Below, piece by piece: positions 41,958-50,724 of a DNA stretch of 64,000 nt. This DNA is from Pseudobdellovibrionaceae bacterium. Lineage in GTDB: Bacteria; Bdellovibrionota; Bdellovibrionia; Bdellovibrionales; Bdellovibrionaceae. The translations under genes and the position numbers were made by a program. Location: contig JAHBUW010000004.1 in the NCBI GenBank assembly GCA_019637875.1, positions 124,001-188,000 on the forward strand, given 5' to 3'. Positions within the stretch are counted from its first letter, which is position 1. Every line of letters starts with the position of its first letter. The notes below the pieces were generated by a model. It did not search any database and was not told the DNA's origin. It was given only the letters and a program-made list of their open reading frames with translations.

Positions 41958-43040
41958 ATGGCTTCGGTCTTGCCTCGTCTCTCGGACAATGAAACCATTT
42001 GCCGCATGCAAGACGCTGAAACCCAAACAATGACTGCCGCGCCAACGGGCAAACGCGTGCTTTTCGTGAAGCTGGGGGCGATCGGCGACGTCATCATGGC
42101 GCTCCCCCTTTCACGCAGTCTTGCCCGGCAAGGCGTTGAGGTGACTTGGGTTTGCGGTCAATCCTTGGAACCGCTCGTACGTACTTTTTCTGACGCTCAA
42201 ATCATTGAAACCATCAATGATCGAAAACTTTTTGCAGGCAACCTGACGGCGAAGCTGACCGTGTTCGTGCAGGTTTTTCTTCGATTCCTGGGGCGCCGAT
42301 ATGATGAAGTCCTCATCGGACATGCAGATCCGCGCTATCGTCTTCTCTTCAAAGGGGTTCGTGGTCCCGTTTTTAGCTTCGGGAGTCATCTTGGAGGGAA
42401 TCGGATCCCAACCGGGACGAGGCACCATTCCTACGAATACCTGAAACTGGCGACACGTGAAGATTCAAGCATGGCGCCGGATCCCAAACAATTTATGCCC
42501 AGGCCCCTGAAGGTCTGGAAAGGTCAGGGTTCGAAAGTGATCGCGTTCGCTCCTGGTGGAGCGCGAAATCTCCTTGCCGATGATCGCCTTCGTCGCTGGC
42601 CGATCACGCACTACCGTAAGCTTGCTGAAGAACTCCTCGCGAATGGTTTCGACGTTCAAATCTTTGGAGCTCCGACCGACGCATGGGTGATGCAGAGTTT
42701 CCAAGGACTGAATGTGAAAAATCGCATCGGCGAGTTGGATCTTCTCGGATTCGTCGGTGCACTCAGCGAAGTTGAAGCTCTCGTGACGCACGACTCAGGC
42801 CCCCTGCACATCGGTGGACTGGCCGGCGTTCCCGTTTTTGGCCTCTTCGGTCCCACCGAGGGAAGCTGGCGTTTTCCGATTGGTAACCGTGGGCGCATCC
42901 TACAGCTCGCCGAAAAGCTTCCGTGTCAGCCCTGCTATGATGGCAAGAACTTCGCCCCTTGTAGCGACAACCGCTGCTTAAGTGCGATTTCGCCCCATCG
43001 CGTATTCGAAGAGATTCAACAAACGCTTGCTCGTACCTGA
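41958..43040 (+). CDS. GT9 glycosyltransferase (ADP-heptose:LPS heptosyltransferase family)
   Basis: 360 residues from the ATG at 41958; ATG codons at 42006 and 42030 are possible shorter starts, and the family sequence begins only at about residue 31 (VLFVKLGAIGDVIMALPL). The donor half has IAFAPGG, THDSGPLHI and FGLFGPTEGSW, the GT9 donor site. A cysteine-containing tail (QPCYDGKNFAPC) resembles many WaaF-like enzymes. It likely transfers heptose or a related sugar to the LPS core or O-chain. Confidence 0.85.
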   Translation: MASVLPRLSDNETICRMQDAETQTMTAAPTGKRVLFVKLGAIGDVIMALPLSRSLARQGVEVTWVCGQSLEPLVRTFSDAQIIETINDRKLFAGNLTAKLTVFVQVFLRFLGRRYDEVLIGHADPRYRLLFKGVRGPVFSFGSHLGGNRIPTGTRHHSYEYLKLATREDSSMAPDPKQFMPRPLKVWKGQGSKVIAFAPGGARNLLADDRLRRWPITHYRKLAEELLANGFDVQIFGAPTDAWVMQSFQGLNVKNRIGELDLLGFVGALSEVEALVTHDSGPLHIGGLAGVPVFGLFGPTEGSWRFPIGNRGRILQLAEKLPCQPCYDGKNFAPCSDNRCLSAISPHRVFEEIQQTLART

Positions 43041-43083
43041 TCTTTACTTTGCGCGCCTCCAAGACCCATGACAGTCTGAGGCG

Positions 43084-45402
43084 ATGATGAGTGTTTTTGT
43101 TTTGTGGGCGCTCGGTTTCTCTGCCGTGGCCGGGGCGCAAACCCCCGCCACGGTCCCCGCATCCTACTTCCACGACCACATCCAGCCGATCTTCAACGCG
43201 CGCTGCATCTCCTGCCACAGCTGCTACGAATCGCCCTGCCAGATGAATCTGCAGAGCTACGCGGGCACCCAGCGCGGCGCCAACCTGCTTTCGGTCTATC
43301 AAGGCGACCGCCTTCAGGAGATGGCGCCCACGCGGATGTTCGAAGATGCCAAAGACACCCGCGAATGGCGCGAGAAGGAGTTCTTCGACGTTCTCGCCCA
43401 CGGCGAGAAATCGGTGTTCTGGAGGCTCATCGAGATCGCCAAAAAGCGGACGAGCTATCCCAGCCTCACGGTCCGCGAGAACACCATGTGCGTGCGAACC
43501 GAGCGGGACGTCTTCGCCCTTGAGAAAAGCCATCCCGAATTTGCCATGCCTTACGCCTTACCGGCGTTGACCGCGGACGAGGAACTGAAGATCAAAACCT
43601 GGCTCAAGGCCGGCGCCCCCGGGGAAATCGAAACACTGCAGCTGAAAGGGCTTTCGCCGAAGGAGCTCAAGATCGTTCGCGACTGGGAGGCCTACCTCAA
43701 CGCGAAGGACCTGAAATCGCGGCTCGTCGCGCGTTACCTTTTCGAGCATTTGTTCCTGGCCCGCTTCGCCTTTCCGGGAAAGCACTCTGGCTATCTGAAG
43801 CTTGCGCGGTCGTCGACCGGTTGCACGACGGCCATCACGCCCGTCCGCGCGCGCCAGCCGAACGACGACCCAGGCGTGAAAGAGTGGCACTACTGTTTCT
43901 ACGAGGACGTCGGCGCAACGGTCGCGAAGAAACATATTCCCTACGAGATCAGCGAAAAGAAACTCGACTGGATCAAACGCAACTTCGCGCAAGAGAAATG
44001 GACGGCCCGCGAGTTCCCCTCGTTCGCCCGCGAGGTTTCGGGGAATCCCTTTGTCGCCTTTCGCGAAATTCCCGTGGCCGCGCGCTACCGGTTTTTGCTC
44101 GAAGACGCGCGTTACCACATCATGACGTTCATCAAAGGCCCGGTTTGTAACGGCAGCGTCGCGGTCAACGTCATCCGCGAACAGTTCTTCGTTTTCTTCA
44201 TCGATCCCGCGAAGGACGTGATGCTTTTGGACCCCGAGTTCGCCCAAGAGTCCGAGCGGCTTTTGCTTCTGCCCGGGAACTTGGATGCCCGTCTGGGGCT
44301 CGTGCGCGCGTTCAAGGATTTTCAAGCCATCACCGAACTGCGCAATCGTTATCGGCAATTGAAGGCGCGGCAGCTCGAGAAGCGTTTTCCCAAGGGGCTC
44401 GACCTCTCGCACATCTGGAACGGGGAGGGGGAAAACCCCAACGCCTTGCTGACCGTCTTCCGTCACGACGACAATGCCGAAGTCGTTTTCGGAGCGAAAG
44501 GGGATCTTCCACGTACGGTCTTCATGTTGGACTATTCGATTTTTGAACGACTGGTCTACAACCTGGTCGTGAATTTCGACGTCTTCGGTGACGTCAAACA
44601 TCAAGCCATGACCCGTCTTTACATGGACCTGATCCGTATGGAGGCCGAGAACAACTATCTCGATTTCTTGCCGCCCGAAGAGCGCTTGAAGGTCAAAAAA
44701 TTCTGGTACCAGGGGACGCTCACGCAAATGAAGCTGAATCTCTTGAATGAGGACCAGTTTCCGAAAATTCCGGCGGCGCTTTCGTTCGAGGGGCAGGCCG
44801 ACACACACGCGCATCTCCTGGATCGGATTCTTTTCACACGCCTTGCGCCCGCAATTCGCGGAGCCGACGGTTTGAACCGGAAGAAACTTCGCCCGCCCGA
44901 GGACAAACTTCCGCCGGTCGCGAGCGCGCTCCGTGAGCTGGCCTCGGTTTCGGTTCACGAAAAATCCTACTTCGCGAAACGGATGCCGGAGTTCTCGCTT
45001 CTGGTCCTTCAAGAGAAGGGCGAGGTCACCGAGTTGTATTCACTCATCCGCAACCGCGAGTACCAGAATATTTCGTGGATGTTCGGGGAGGGGCATCGTC
45101 TGGATCCCGACAGCGACACGCTGACGATCCTGCCGGGTGTGCGGGGATCTTATCCCAATGACATTTTCGTCGTGGAAGGGCATGAGCTCACGGGGTTCGT
45201 GAAAGGTCTAAAGAAAATCGGGCTGAAGCGCGACTTCGAAGCCTTTCATCGCAAGTATTCGCTCAGCCGTCGGTCCCCCGATTTTTGGCGGGTCTTCGAC
45301 CAAATCCAAGAGGTGAATCGCCGGGAGGATCCCGCCGAGGCGGGATATCTGGATCTTTCCCGCTACCGGATGGAAGTGGGGCGCTCTCCGGCGGATCCGT
45401 AG
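43084..45402 (+). CDS. cti: Fatty acid cis/trans isomerase (Cti-type), periplasmic
   Basis: 772 residues, the normal length. A signal peptide ends near AVAGAQT. Residues 41-52 (CISCHSCYESPC) hold the cytochrome-c-type haem motif CxxCH in the extended form characteristic of Cti. The enzyme converts cis- to trans-unsaturated phospholipid acyl chains in the membrane, stiffening it against solvents or heat. GAGG precedes the tandem ATG. It is not coupled to its neighbours; the sugar locus ends upstream. Confidence 0.9.
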   Translation: MMSVFVLWALGFSAVAGAQTPATVPASYFHDHIQPIFNARCISCHSCYESPCQMNLQSYAGTQRGANLLSVYQGDRLQEMAPTRMFEDAKDTREWREKEFFDVLAHGEKSVFWRLIEIAKKRTSYPSLTVRENTMCVRTERDVFALEKSHPEFAMPYALPALTADEELKIKTWLKAGAPGEIETLQLKGLSPKELKIVRDWEAYLNAKDLKSRLVARYLFEHLFLARFAFPGKHSGYLKLARSSTGCTTAITPVRARQPNDDPGVKEWHYCFYEDVGATVAKKHIPYEISEKKLDWIKRNFAQEKWTAREFPSFAREVSGNPFVAFREIPVAARYRFLLEDARYHIMTFIKGPVCNGSVAVNVIREQFFVFFIDPAKDVMLLDPEFAQESERLLLLPGNLDARLGLVRAFKDFQAITELRNRYRQLKARQLEKRFPKGLDLSHIWNGEGENPNALLTVFRHDDNAEVVFGAKGDLPRTVFMLDYSIFERLVYNLVVNFDVFGDVKHQAMTRLYMDLIRMEAENNYLDFLPPEERLKVKKFWYQGTLTQMKLNLLNEDQFPKIPAALSFEGQADTHAHLLDRILFTRLAPAIRGADGLNRKKLRPPEDKLPPVASALRELASVSVHEKSYFAKRMPEFSLLVLQEKGEVTELYSLIRNREYQNISWMFGEGHRLDPDSDTLTILPGVRGSYPNDIFVVEGHELTGFVKGLKKIGLKRDFEAFHRKYSLSRRSPDFWRVFDQIQEVNRREDPAEAGYLDLSRYRMEVGRSPADP

Positions 45403-45411
45403 GCGGGGCGC

Positions 45412-45750
45412 TTAGCCCTTCAGGTAGCGTTTCAAATCCACGAAACCGCCGACGAGTTTTCCCTTGTGGAAGATCATCGGGTACGTGGGCCAGCCCACCC
45501 ACATCTTCAAGGCGAGGCGCGGTTTCCACATCGAGAAGTACGAGCCGTAACCCACGTAGTGATACTTGATTCCTTGCTCGTCCAAATATTTACGGGCGTT
45601 TTTCACGACGGGATTCATCTTCATGCCGACGACGAGCCACTCGTGCGTGGTGCGCAGGGTTTCGACTTCTTTCACGATCCAGGGGTGAAACTGCTCTTGG
45701 CAGCGTTGCGCGTTCGGGACGACCAGTTCGTTGGACAGTAGCGGTCTCAT
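45412..45750 (-). CDS. Glutaredoxin-like protein lacking the active-site cysteine
   Basis: 112 residues, ATG with GAGGA upstream. Residues 42 onward have a glutaredoxin fold pattern (MKMNPVVKNARKYLDEQGI, then WVGWPTYPMIFHKGKLVGG with the cis-proline), but the CxxC/CGFS position reads MNPV. Similar cysteine-free glutaredoxin-related proteins occur in many proteobacteria. Redox catalysis by the usual mechanism is therefore unlikely. It is divergent from the Fic gene. Confidence 0.75.
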   Translation of the reverse strand: MRPLLSNELVVPNAQRCQEQFHPWIVKEVETLRTTHEWLVVGMKMNPVVKNARKYLDEQGIKYHYVGYGSYFSMWKPRLALKMWVGWPTYPMIFHKGKLVGGFVDLKRYLKG

Positions 45751-45811
45751 GGGTTCCTCAAGTCTTCTATAATTGATTTGAATTCATCTAAGTAAATAAA
45801 ATTATAAAAAA

Positions 45812-45889
45812 TGTGAGTTATTTATTGTGACTTACAAAAATGAGAGTTACTTTAAATAGCTAACAAATTTGCCCAAAATTGAGAGTTAC
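45812..45889. promoter_or_regulatory. Four direct repeats TGWGASTTAY upstream of fic
   Basis: TGTGAGTTAT (45812-45821), TGTGACTTAC (45826-45835), TGAGAGTTAC (45841-45850) and TGAGAGTTAC (45880-45889). The last copy contains the GAGAG ribosome-binding site and abuts the ATG at 45890. The A+T-rich context suits an operator array. Autoregulation by the winged-helix end of the Fic protein is a reasonable guess. Confidence 0.55.
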
Positions 45890-47071
45890 ATGAAGGCTGA
45901 CTTTAAAGACAGAGTAGGAACATGGCAAGTCGTTAAAAGCGGCGAAGAGACCTACAAATCCTACGTGCCGAAGCCGCTTCCCCCGAAGCCAGAGATCGAT
46001 CTTTCTCGGCTTTATCCGCTGATTGATAAGGCGGTGATTGCCATAGGTCGTCTCGATGGGATGAGTCGAATTCTGCCCGATGCATCGCTTTTCATCTATA
46101 TGTACGTCCGCAAAGAAGCTCTCCTTTCTTCACAGATCGAGGGAACGCAGTCTTCACTTTCCGATCTATTAATGTACGAAAACGCCGCCGCTCCTGGTGC
46201 GCCGATGGATGACGTGGTTGAAGTCTCCAATTACGTTTCTGCGATGAACTACGGGTTAACGAGATTGAAAGAGTTCCCTCTCTCGCTGCGGATCATTCGG
46301 GAAATTCATGCCGAACTCATGCGCAAAGGTCGCGGCAACTTGAAGCAACCGGGCGAATTCCGGACTTCCCAGAATTGGATCGGCGGAAGCCGCCCAGGGA
46401 ATGCTTTGTTTGTTCCGCCTCCGGTGGGCGAGCTGATGAGAGTTCTCGGCGAATTCGAAAGCTTCCTGCACGATCCGAAAGTCAAAATGCCCGTCCTGGT
46501 GAAGGCCGCGTTGGCGCATGTTCAGTTCGAAACGATTCACCCCTTTTTGGATGGAAACGGCCGTCTGGGGCGACTGCTCATTACATTCATGCTTTGCATG
46601 GAAGGAGTTCTGTCGGAGCCTCTTCTTTACTTGAGTTTGTATTTCAAAACTCATCGTGAGCGTTATTACGAGCTTTTGCAGTCCGTACGGGTCACCGGCA
46701 ACTGGGAGGAGTGGATCGAGTTCTTCCTCGTTGGGGTCGAGGAAACCGCGTCGCAAGCGACAGAGACCGCGCACAAAGTTCTGACCGTTTTCAAAAATGA
46801 TCGCCGTAAACTGGAAGAGGCGTCAGTTTCCGCGGGTATTCTTTCGGTTTTCGAAGTGTTGCAGCGCCGACCCATATGCAATACGTCGATTGTCCGCGAG
46901 GAAACGGGACTCTCTTTGCCGACGGTTCTTCGGGCTTTCGAAATTTTGATTCAGTTGGGGATTGTCCGTGAAATCACCGGTAAGGATCGGCACAAGACGT
47001 TCGTGTATCACGACTATCTCAATATTCTTTCGCAAGGAACCGAGCCGATCAAGAGGTCGCCGACCTCGTAA
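45890..47071 (+). CDS. fic: Fic family protein with N-terminal inhibitory motif and C-terminal winged helix
   Basis: 393 residues from the ATG at 45890, chosen because GAGAG lies six bases upstream; a TTG at 45869 would add seven residues. SSQIEGT (80-86) is the (S/T)xxxE(G/N) inhibitory helix of class II Fic proteins. HPFLDGNGRLGRLL (217-230) is a complete catalytic motif, so AMP transfer to a protein hydroxyl is expected, held in check by E84. The last 80 residues resemble a winged helix. The end overlaps the convergent ABC exporter gene by 23 bases. Confidence 0.9.
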   Translation: MKADFKDRVGTWQVVKSGEETYKSYVPKPLPPKPEIDLSRLYPLIDKAVIAIGRLDGMSRILPDASLFIYMYVRKEALLSSQIEGTQSSLSDLLMYENAAAPGAPMDDVVEVSNYVSAMNYGLTRLKEFPLSLRIIREIHAELMRKGRGNLKQPGEFRTSQNWIGGSRPGNALFVPPPVGELMRVLGEFESFLHDPKVKMPVLVKAALAHVQFETIHPFLDGNGRLGRLLITFMLCMEGVLSEPLLYLSLYFKTHRERYYELLQSVRVTGNWEEWIEFFLVGVEETASQATETAHKVLTVFKNDRRKLEEASVSAGILSVFEVLQRRPICNTSIVREETGLSLPTVLRAFEILIQLGIVREITGKDRHKTFVYHDYLNILSQGTEPIKRSPTS

Positions 47072-48818
47072 TGAATTGACGTTGCAGAAGTTGGAAATAC
47101 AAACCTTGTCGATCGGCGGCGAGTTCCTCGTGCGAACCCACCTGCTGGATCTGGCCCTGGTCCAGCACGAAGATGCGGTCCGCGTCCTTCACCGTCGCCA
47201 ACCGGTGGGCGATGATGAGCGTCGTGCGCCCCTTCATCAGCCGCGACAGCGCCTCTTGCACCAGGTGCTCCGAGGCGGTATCGAGATTGGACGTGGCCTC
47301 ATCCAAAATCAAGATGCGCGGGTCTTTCAAAAGAGCGCGGGCGATGGCGACCCTTTGCTTTTGCCCGCCCGAGAGTTGAATCCCTTTTTCGCCGACGAGA
47401 GTGCGGTAGCCTTCAGGAAAAGCCGCGATGAAGTCATGGGCATTGGCCGAGCGGGCCGCCGCGATCACTTCGTCCGTGGTCGCCTCGGGTCGGCCATAGC
47501 GGATGTTCTCTTCGATCGTGGAGGAAATCAAAACCGGCTCTTGCGAGACGATGCCGATGCGCTCGCGCAGCCACGCGAGATCGAACTCACGCAAGTTCAC
47601 CCCGTCGACTTCGATGGAGCCCGCGCGGGGATCGTAAAAACGGGTCAGGAGCGACGCCACCGTCGTCTTGCCGCCGCCGGAACCGCCAACCAATGCGACG
47701 GCTTCGCCGGGCTCGATGTGAAAGTTCATTTGCCGCAGGACCGGAACGTCGGCACGGCTGGGATAGGCGAACTCCACGTCGCGGAATTCGATGCGCCCCT
47801 CCAGGCGCTCCAGCTTCCGCCCGCCGCCGTGAATTTCGGAATCGCGTTCCAGGATGTCGAAGACCCGCTCTGAAGCGCCAACCCCGGCCATCATGTCGCC
47901 CCATAAACTTCCGAGAGAGCCCACGCCGATGGCGACGATCATCAAATAAAGCAGGAACTGTGTCAGATCGCCCACGGACATGGAGCCCAGCACGACCTCG
48001 CGCCCTCCGTACCATAGCACGAACGACACGGCGGCGAAGCCGATCAGCATGGCGAGCGTCATGAACTGCGCGATGCTGGTGATGCGCGCCTTCGCGGTCG
48101 TGAGCGCCACGCCGAGCGCGCCGTCGTAACGTTCAAGCTCCGTGGACTCTTGCACGAAGGACTTCACCGTGCGCACGCCCGAGATGGACTCTTCCGCCAC
48201 GATGGAGGCGTCGGCGATGGATTGCTGAAAATTCTTGGCGTGCTGACGGATACGTTTACCGAAAAAGTTCGCGAAGACCGCGACGGGGGGCACGAGCACC
48301 AGCATCACGAGGGACAGTTTCCACGAGGTGTAGAACATGAAACCGAGCCCGCCCACGACCTGCCCCAGATTGCGCAGTCCCTGCGAGATGTTGACGCTGA
48401 CGGTGTTCTGCAAAGTGGTGCAGTCCGAAGCGAGCCGCGACATCAGTTCGCCCGTGCGGTTGAAGTCGAAGAAGGCGATGTCTTGATTCAGGATGCGGTG
48501 AAAAAGATCGCGCCGTAGTCGCAGCACGATGCGCTCGCCCGCCAGCGTGAAGAAGTAGTAGCGCGCGCTCGAGGTGAGGGCTTGCAACGTGAAGGCCGCG
48601 AACAGCGCGATCACGACTTGATTGAGCAGGGCGTAGTTCTTCGGCTGGAGCACGTTGTCCACCATCCAGCGCACGAGCTGCGGATAAACGAGGCCGGCGC
48701 CGCTCGACAAAATCAGGAACAGCATTCCCCAAGCGAGGAAGGCCCGCTCCGTCCGCGCCAGTCCCGCTAAGCGGCGGTAGGTCGAGGACGTGAATGAGGG
48801 GGACGCCGGGACGGACAT
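47049..48818 (-). CDS. ABC exporter, fused membrane and ATPase domains (MsbA/ABCB type)
   Basis: 589 residues. Six membrane helices occupy about 25-310. The ATPase has Walker A VGGSGGGKTT, Q-loop VSQEPVL, signature LSGGQKQR and Walker B ILILDEATSNLD with the H-switch AHRL. It is a homodimeric half-transporter of the lipid/multidrug exporter group. It stands alone, so the substrate is open. A role in lipid A-core export cannot be excluded, because the polysaccharide locus has no separate MsbA. Confidence 0.9.
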   Translation of the reverse strand: MSVPASPSFTSSTYRRLAGLARTERAFLAWGMLFLILSSGAGLVYPQLVRWMVDNVLQPKNYALLNQVVIALFAAFTLQALTSSARYYFFTLAGERIVLRLRRDLFHRILNQDIAFFDFNRTGELMSRLASDCTTLQNTVSVNISQGLRNLGQVVGGLGFMFYTSWKLSLVMLVLVPPVAVFANFFGKRIRQHAKNFQQSIADASIVAEESISGVRTVKSFVQESTELERYDGALGVALTTAKARITSIAQFMTLAMLIGFAAVSFVLWYGGREVVLGSMSVGDLTQFLLYLMIVAIGVGSLGSLWGDMMAGVGASERVFDILERDSEIHGGGRKLERLEGRIEFRDVEFAYPSRADVPVLRQMNFHIEPGEAVALVGGSGGGKTTVASLLTRFYDPRAGSIEVDGVNLREFDLAWLRERIGIVSQEPVLISSTIEENIRYGRPEATTDEVIAAARSANAHDFIAAFPEGYRTLVGEKGIQLSGGQKQRVAIARALLKDPRILILDEATSNLDTASEHLVQEALSRLMKGRTTLIIAHRLATVKDADRIFVLDQGQIQQVGSHEELAADRQGLYFQLLQRQFITRSATS

Positions 48819-48911
48819 GGAACTGGAGCATACTCCCGGCGGCCCCGCTCACAAGACGCCCTGCGGCTGGGGCTCGTAAGTTTCACCGGGCCATCTTCGC
48901 CTGCTTGGAGG

Positions 48912-48972
48912 GGTCTAGTTTTTAACCCATATGGTCTAAAAATTAGTTCATATGGTCTAAAAATTAGACCAT
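48912..48972. promoter_or_regulatory. Operator-like array: GGTCTAR half-sites at 21-22 base spacing plus palindrome
   Basis: GGTCTAG begins at 48912; GGTCTAA begins at 48934 and 48955. The 19-base unit 48928-48946 is repeated exactly at 48949-48967. The last copy completes a palindrome: ATGGTCTAA (48952-48960), AAA, TTAGACCAT (48964-48972). It ends nine bases before the winged-helix gene, ideal for autorepression. Spacing of two DNA turns suggests cooperative dimers. Confidence 0.7.
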
Positions 48973-48981
48973 CATAAGAGC

Positions 48982-49314
48982 ATGCTTGAATCCATCTTTG
49001 GCAATGCCACGGCGGAAAAGGTCCTCATGTTCATTCACCATCACGGCGAAGCCCATCTGGGGGCGATCGCCGCGGATTTCGCGATTTCCAAAGCGGCCGT
49101 GCGCCAGCAGCTGAACCGCTTCGAGCGGGGCGGAGTCTTGGTTTCAAAAGAGATGGGGCGCACCCGGATCTATACATTCAACCGCAAGTCACCGCTGACG
49201 CGGCCTGTGCGTGAGCTCGTGGAAATGGCCTACGACCAGCTCTCGATTTCTGAGAAAGAGAAGACATTTCCTTCGCGTCGTCGTCCCCGCCGTAAAGGAA
49301 AGCCGGTCACTTGA
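48982..49314 (+). CDS. Winged-helix transcriptional regulator
   Basis: 110 residues. A winged helix spans residues 8-75: AEKVLMFIHHHGE, LGAIAADFAISKAAVRQQL as the recognition helix region, then the wing VSKEMGRTRIYTFN. The tail is basic (RRRPRRKGK). No metal-binding cysteines are seen. Its stop overlaps the TTG of the nucleotidyltransferase gene (TTGA), so the two proteins are made together. The palindromic array just upstream is the likely binding site. The pairing recalls antitoxin-regulators of nucleotidyltransferase toxins. Confidence 0.8.
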   Translation: MLESIFGNATAEKVLMFIHHHGEAHLGAIAADFAISKAAVRQQLNRFERGGVLVSKEMGRTRIYTFNRKSPLTRPVRELVEMAYDQLSISEKEKTFPSRRRPRRKGKPVT

Positions 49315-49850
49315 AAGAGCCGAACTGGAAGACGTGCACCGAGGAAGAGGTTTGGAAATTCGTTGCTTGGCACTTGGCTCGTCATGGAATCGAAACTTTC
49401 CTCGTGGGCGGGGCCGTCGCGGCGATCTACTCCGAAGGCGCATATCAGTCGGGTGATCTCGATTTCGTTTTGCGAACGAGTCTGGACAAAAAAGTTCCCG
49501 GCTTGATGGCCGAGATCGGATTCATCCAGCAGAAAAGCCGCCACTTCGTGCACCCTGACTGCGACAAATTCATCGAGTTCGTCAATGGCCCCGTCGGGAT
49601 CGGGGATGACGTGCGCATCGAACCCGACAAAGTCAAAGTCGAGGGGCAAACGCTCTACATTTACTCGCCGACCGACTGCATTCGTGATCGACTAGCGTCC
49701 TATATCCACTTCCGGGCCCGGGAGTGTCTGGATCAAGCGGTTCTCGTCGCGCGGAAGTTCCCTTTCGACCAAAAGAAAGTCCAAAAGTGGTGCAAGGAGG
49801 AAGGAGCTCCTGAAGCTTTTGACGAGTTGATGCGGCAGCTTCGTCGTTAA
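49311..49850 (+). CDS. Minimal nucleotidyltransferase-fold protein
   Basis: 179 residues from a TTG start overlapping the regulator stop. FLVGGAVAAIYSEG (30-43) and GDLDFVL (48-54; D49 and D51) are the GG...DxD signature of the polymerase-beta-type nucleotidyltransferase fold; E89 in KFIEFVNG may be the third acidic residue. It resembles the small NTases paired with a partner in AbiE- or MNT-like toxin-antitoxin sets, but is shorter than AbiEii. The target is unknown. Confidence 0.75.
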   Translation: MKEPNWKTCTEEEVWKFVAWHLARHGIETFLVGGAVAAIYSEGAYQSGDLDFVLRTSLDKKVPGLMAEIGFIQQKSRHFVHPDCDKFIEFVNGPVGIGDDVRIEPDKVKVEGQTLYIYSPTDCIRDRLASYIHFRARECLDQAVLVARKFPFDQKKVQKWCKEEGAPEAFDELMRQLRR

Positions 49851-49916
49851 CTGCGCCGCGACGTCGGTTGCTTGCGGTGCCCGGTAAAACCAAACTGGTG
49901 CGCGGAGGAACCCACC

Positions 49917-50162
49917 ATGTCCGAAGATATGAAAGCCGAACTGGAACGTCTGAAAGCCGAAAATGCCGCCCTGAAAGCGACGAAGCCCGCGCGTGGCGCG
50001 ATCTCAATGAAGGTGTCGGAAAAAGGCGCCCTTTCGGTTTACGGCATGGGCCGTTTCCCGGTCACGCTCTACAAAGAGCAGTGGATCAAGCTGATGGAAA
50101 TGAAAGAAGAGATTCTGAAATTCATCGGCGACAACAACGACCGCCTGAAAACCAAAGAGTAG
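49917..50162 (+). CDS. Small conserved protein with N-terminal coiled coil
   Basis: 81 residues from the ATG at 49917, which has a strong GGAGGA seven bases upstream; longer frames lack one. Residues 5-20 form a short coiled coil (AELERLKAENAALK). Residues 30-70 (SEKGALSVYGMGRFPVTLY, then KEQWIKLM) form a compact conserved-looking domain I associate with uncharacterised proteins in several phyla. Its function is unknown. It is one base before yheU and probably shares its transcript. Confidence 0.75.
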   Translation: MSEDMKAELERLKAENAALKATKPARGAISMKVSEKGALSVYGMGRFPVTLYKEQWIKLMEMKEEILKFIGDNNDRLKTKE

Positions 50163-50163
50163 A

Positions 50164-50451
50164 ATGAATCCGCAAGCCGCACCCCCGGTCGAAGTCCCGT
50201 GGACGGAGCTCAGCGAAGACGCCCTGAACGGCGTGCTGGAGAGCTTCGTCCTGCGCGAGGGCACCGACTACGGCCGCGAAGAGGTGCAGCTCGCGACCAA
50301 AATCGATCAGGTTCGCCGCCAACTTCAGCGCGGCGATATCAAGATCGTTTTCGATCCCACCTCCGAAAGCATCCAGCTTTTGACCGCGCAGGAGTTCCGT
50401 CGTCTGACGAAAAATGCGCCCACCGAGCGGCACTGGGAAGCAGAGCCTTAG
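50164..50451 (+). CDS. yheU: UPF0270 (YheU) family protein
   Basis: 95 residues. VPWTELSEDALNGVLESFV followed by REGTDYG and KIDQVRRQLQRGDIKIVFD follows the E. coli YheU pattern almost word for word, with about ten extra residues at each end. The family has no established function. It lies one base after the small coiled-coil protein and is convergent with the membrane protein at 50462. Confidence 0.85.
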   Translation: MNPQAAPPVEVPWTELSEDALNGVLESFVLREGTDYGREEVQLATKIDQVRRQLQRGDIKIVFDPTSESIQLLTAQEFRRLTKNAPTERHWEAEP

Positions 50452-50461
50452 TCGTTTCGAC

Positions 50462-50722
50462 TCACTCCTCGTTCCAGACGTAGTAAGCCGCGCCCGAAAG
50501 CGCGACACAGCCGATCCAATCGGCGTAGTCGTTGGGCGCGAAGTAGGTCCACAAAATCAGACTGACCGCGATGACGGCCAGTTTCAGATTCGACTTTTGA
50601 ATCGATTTACGAAAAATCCAAAAGCCCACGGTCCCGAAGAGAAGTCCCGCCAGAAGATTTGAGATCGAGAAGTCCATTCCGTAAGCATAGGTCTCAAGCC
50701 CGGTCTTGTCATCGTCCGCCAA
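50462..50722 (-). CDS. Small two-helix membrane protein, unknown
   Basis: 86 residues from a TTG, or 71 from the ATG at 50677; neither has a good ribosome-binding site. Two or three hydrophobic segments (ISNLLAGLLFGTVGFWIF, LAVIAVSLILWTYFA and a short C-terminal one) suggest an inner-membrane protein. The TTG start would lie two bases from the divergent ABC-F start, so promoters must lie inside each other's genes or the shorter start is used. No family recognised. Confidence 0.55.
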   Translation of the reverse strand: MADDDKTGLETYAYGMDFSISNLLAGLLFGTVGFWIFRKSIQKSNLKLAVIAVSLILWTYFAPNDYADWIGCVALSGAAYYVWNEE

Positions 50723-50724
50723 AA

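Noticed and set aside
43558-45012. 484-codon minus-strand open frame
   Set aside because: It lies opposite cti, whose haem motif and length are unambiguous.
48928-48967. The tandem 19-base repeat as a possible CRISPR remnant
   Set aside because: Only two copies separated by two bases, palindromic at the end and adjoining a regulator gene. This is an operator layout, not repeat-spacer structure.
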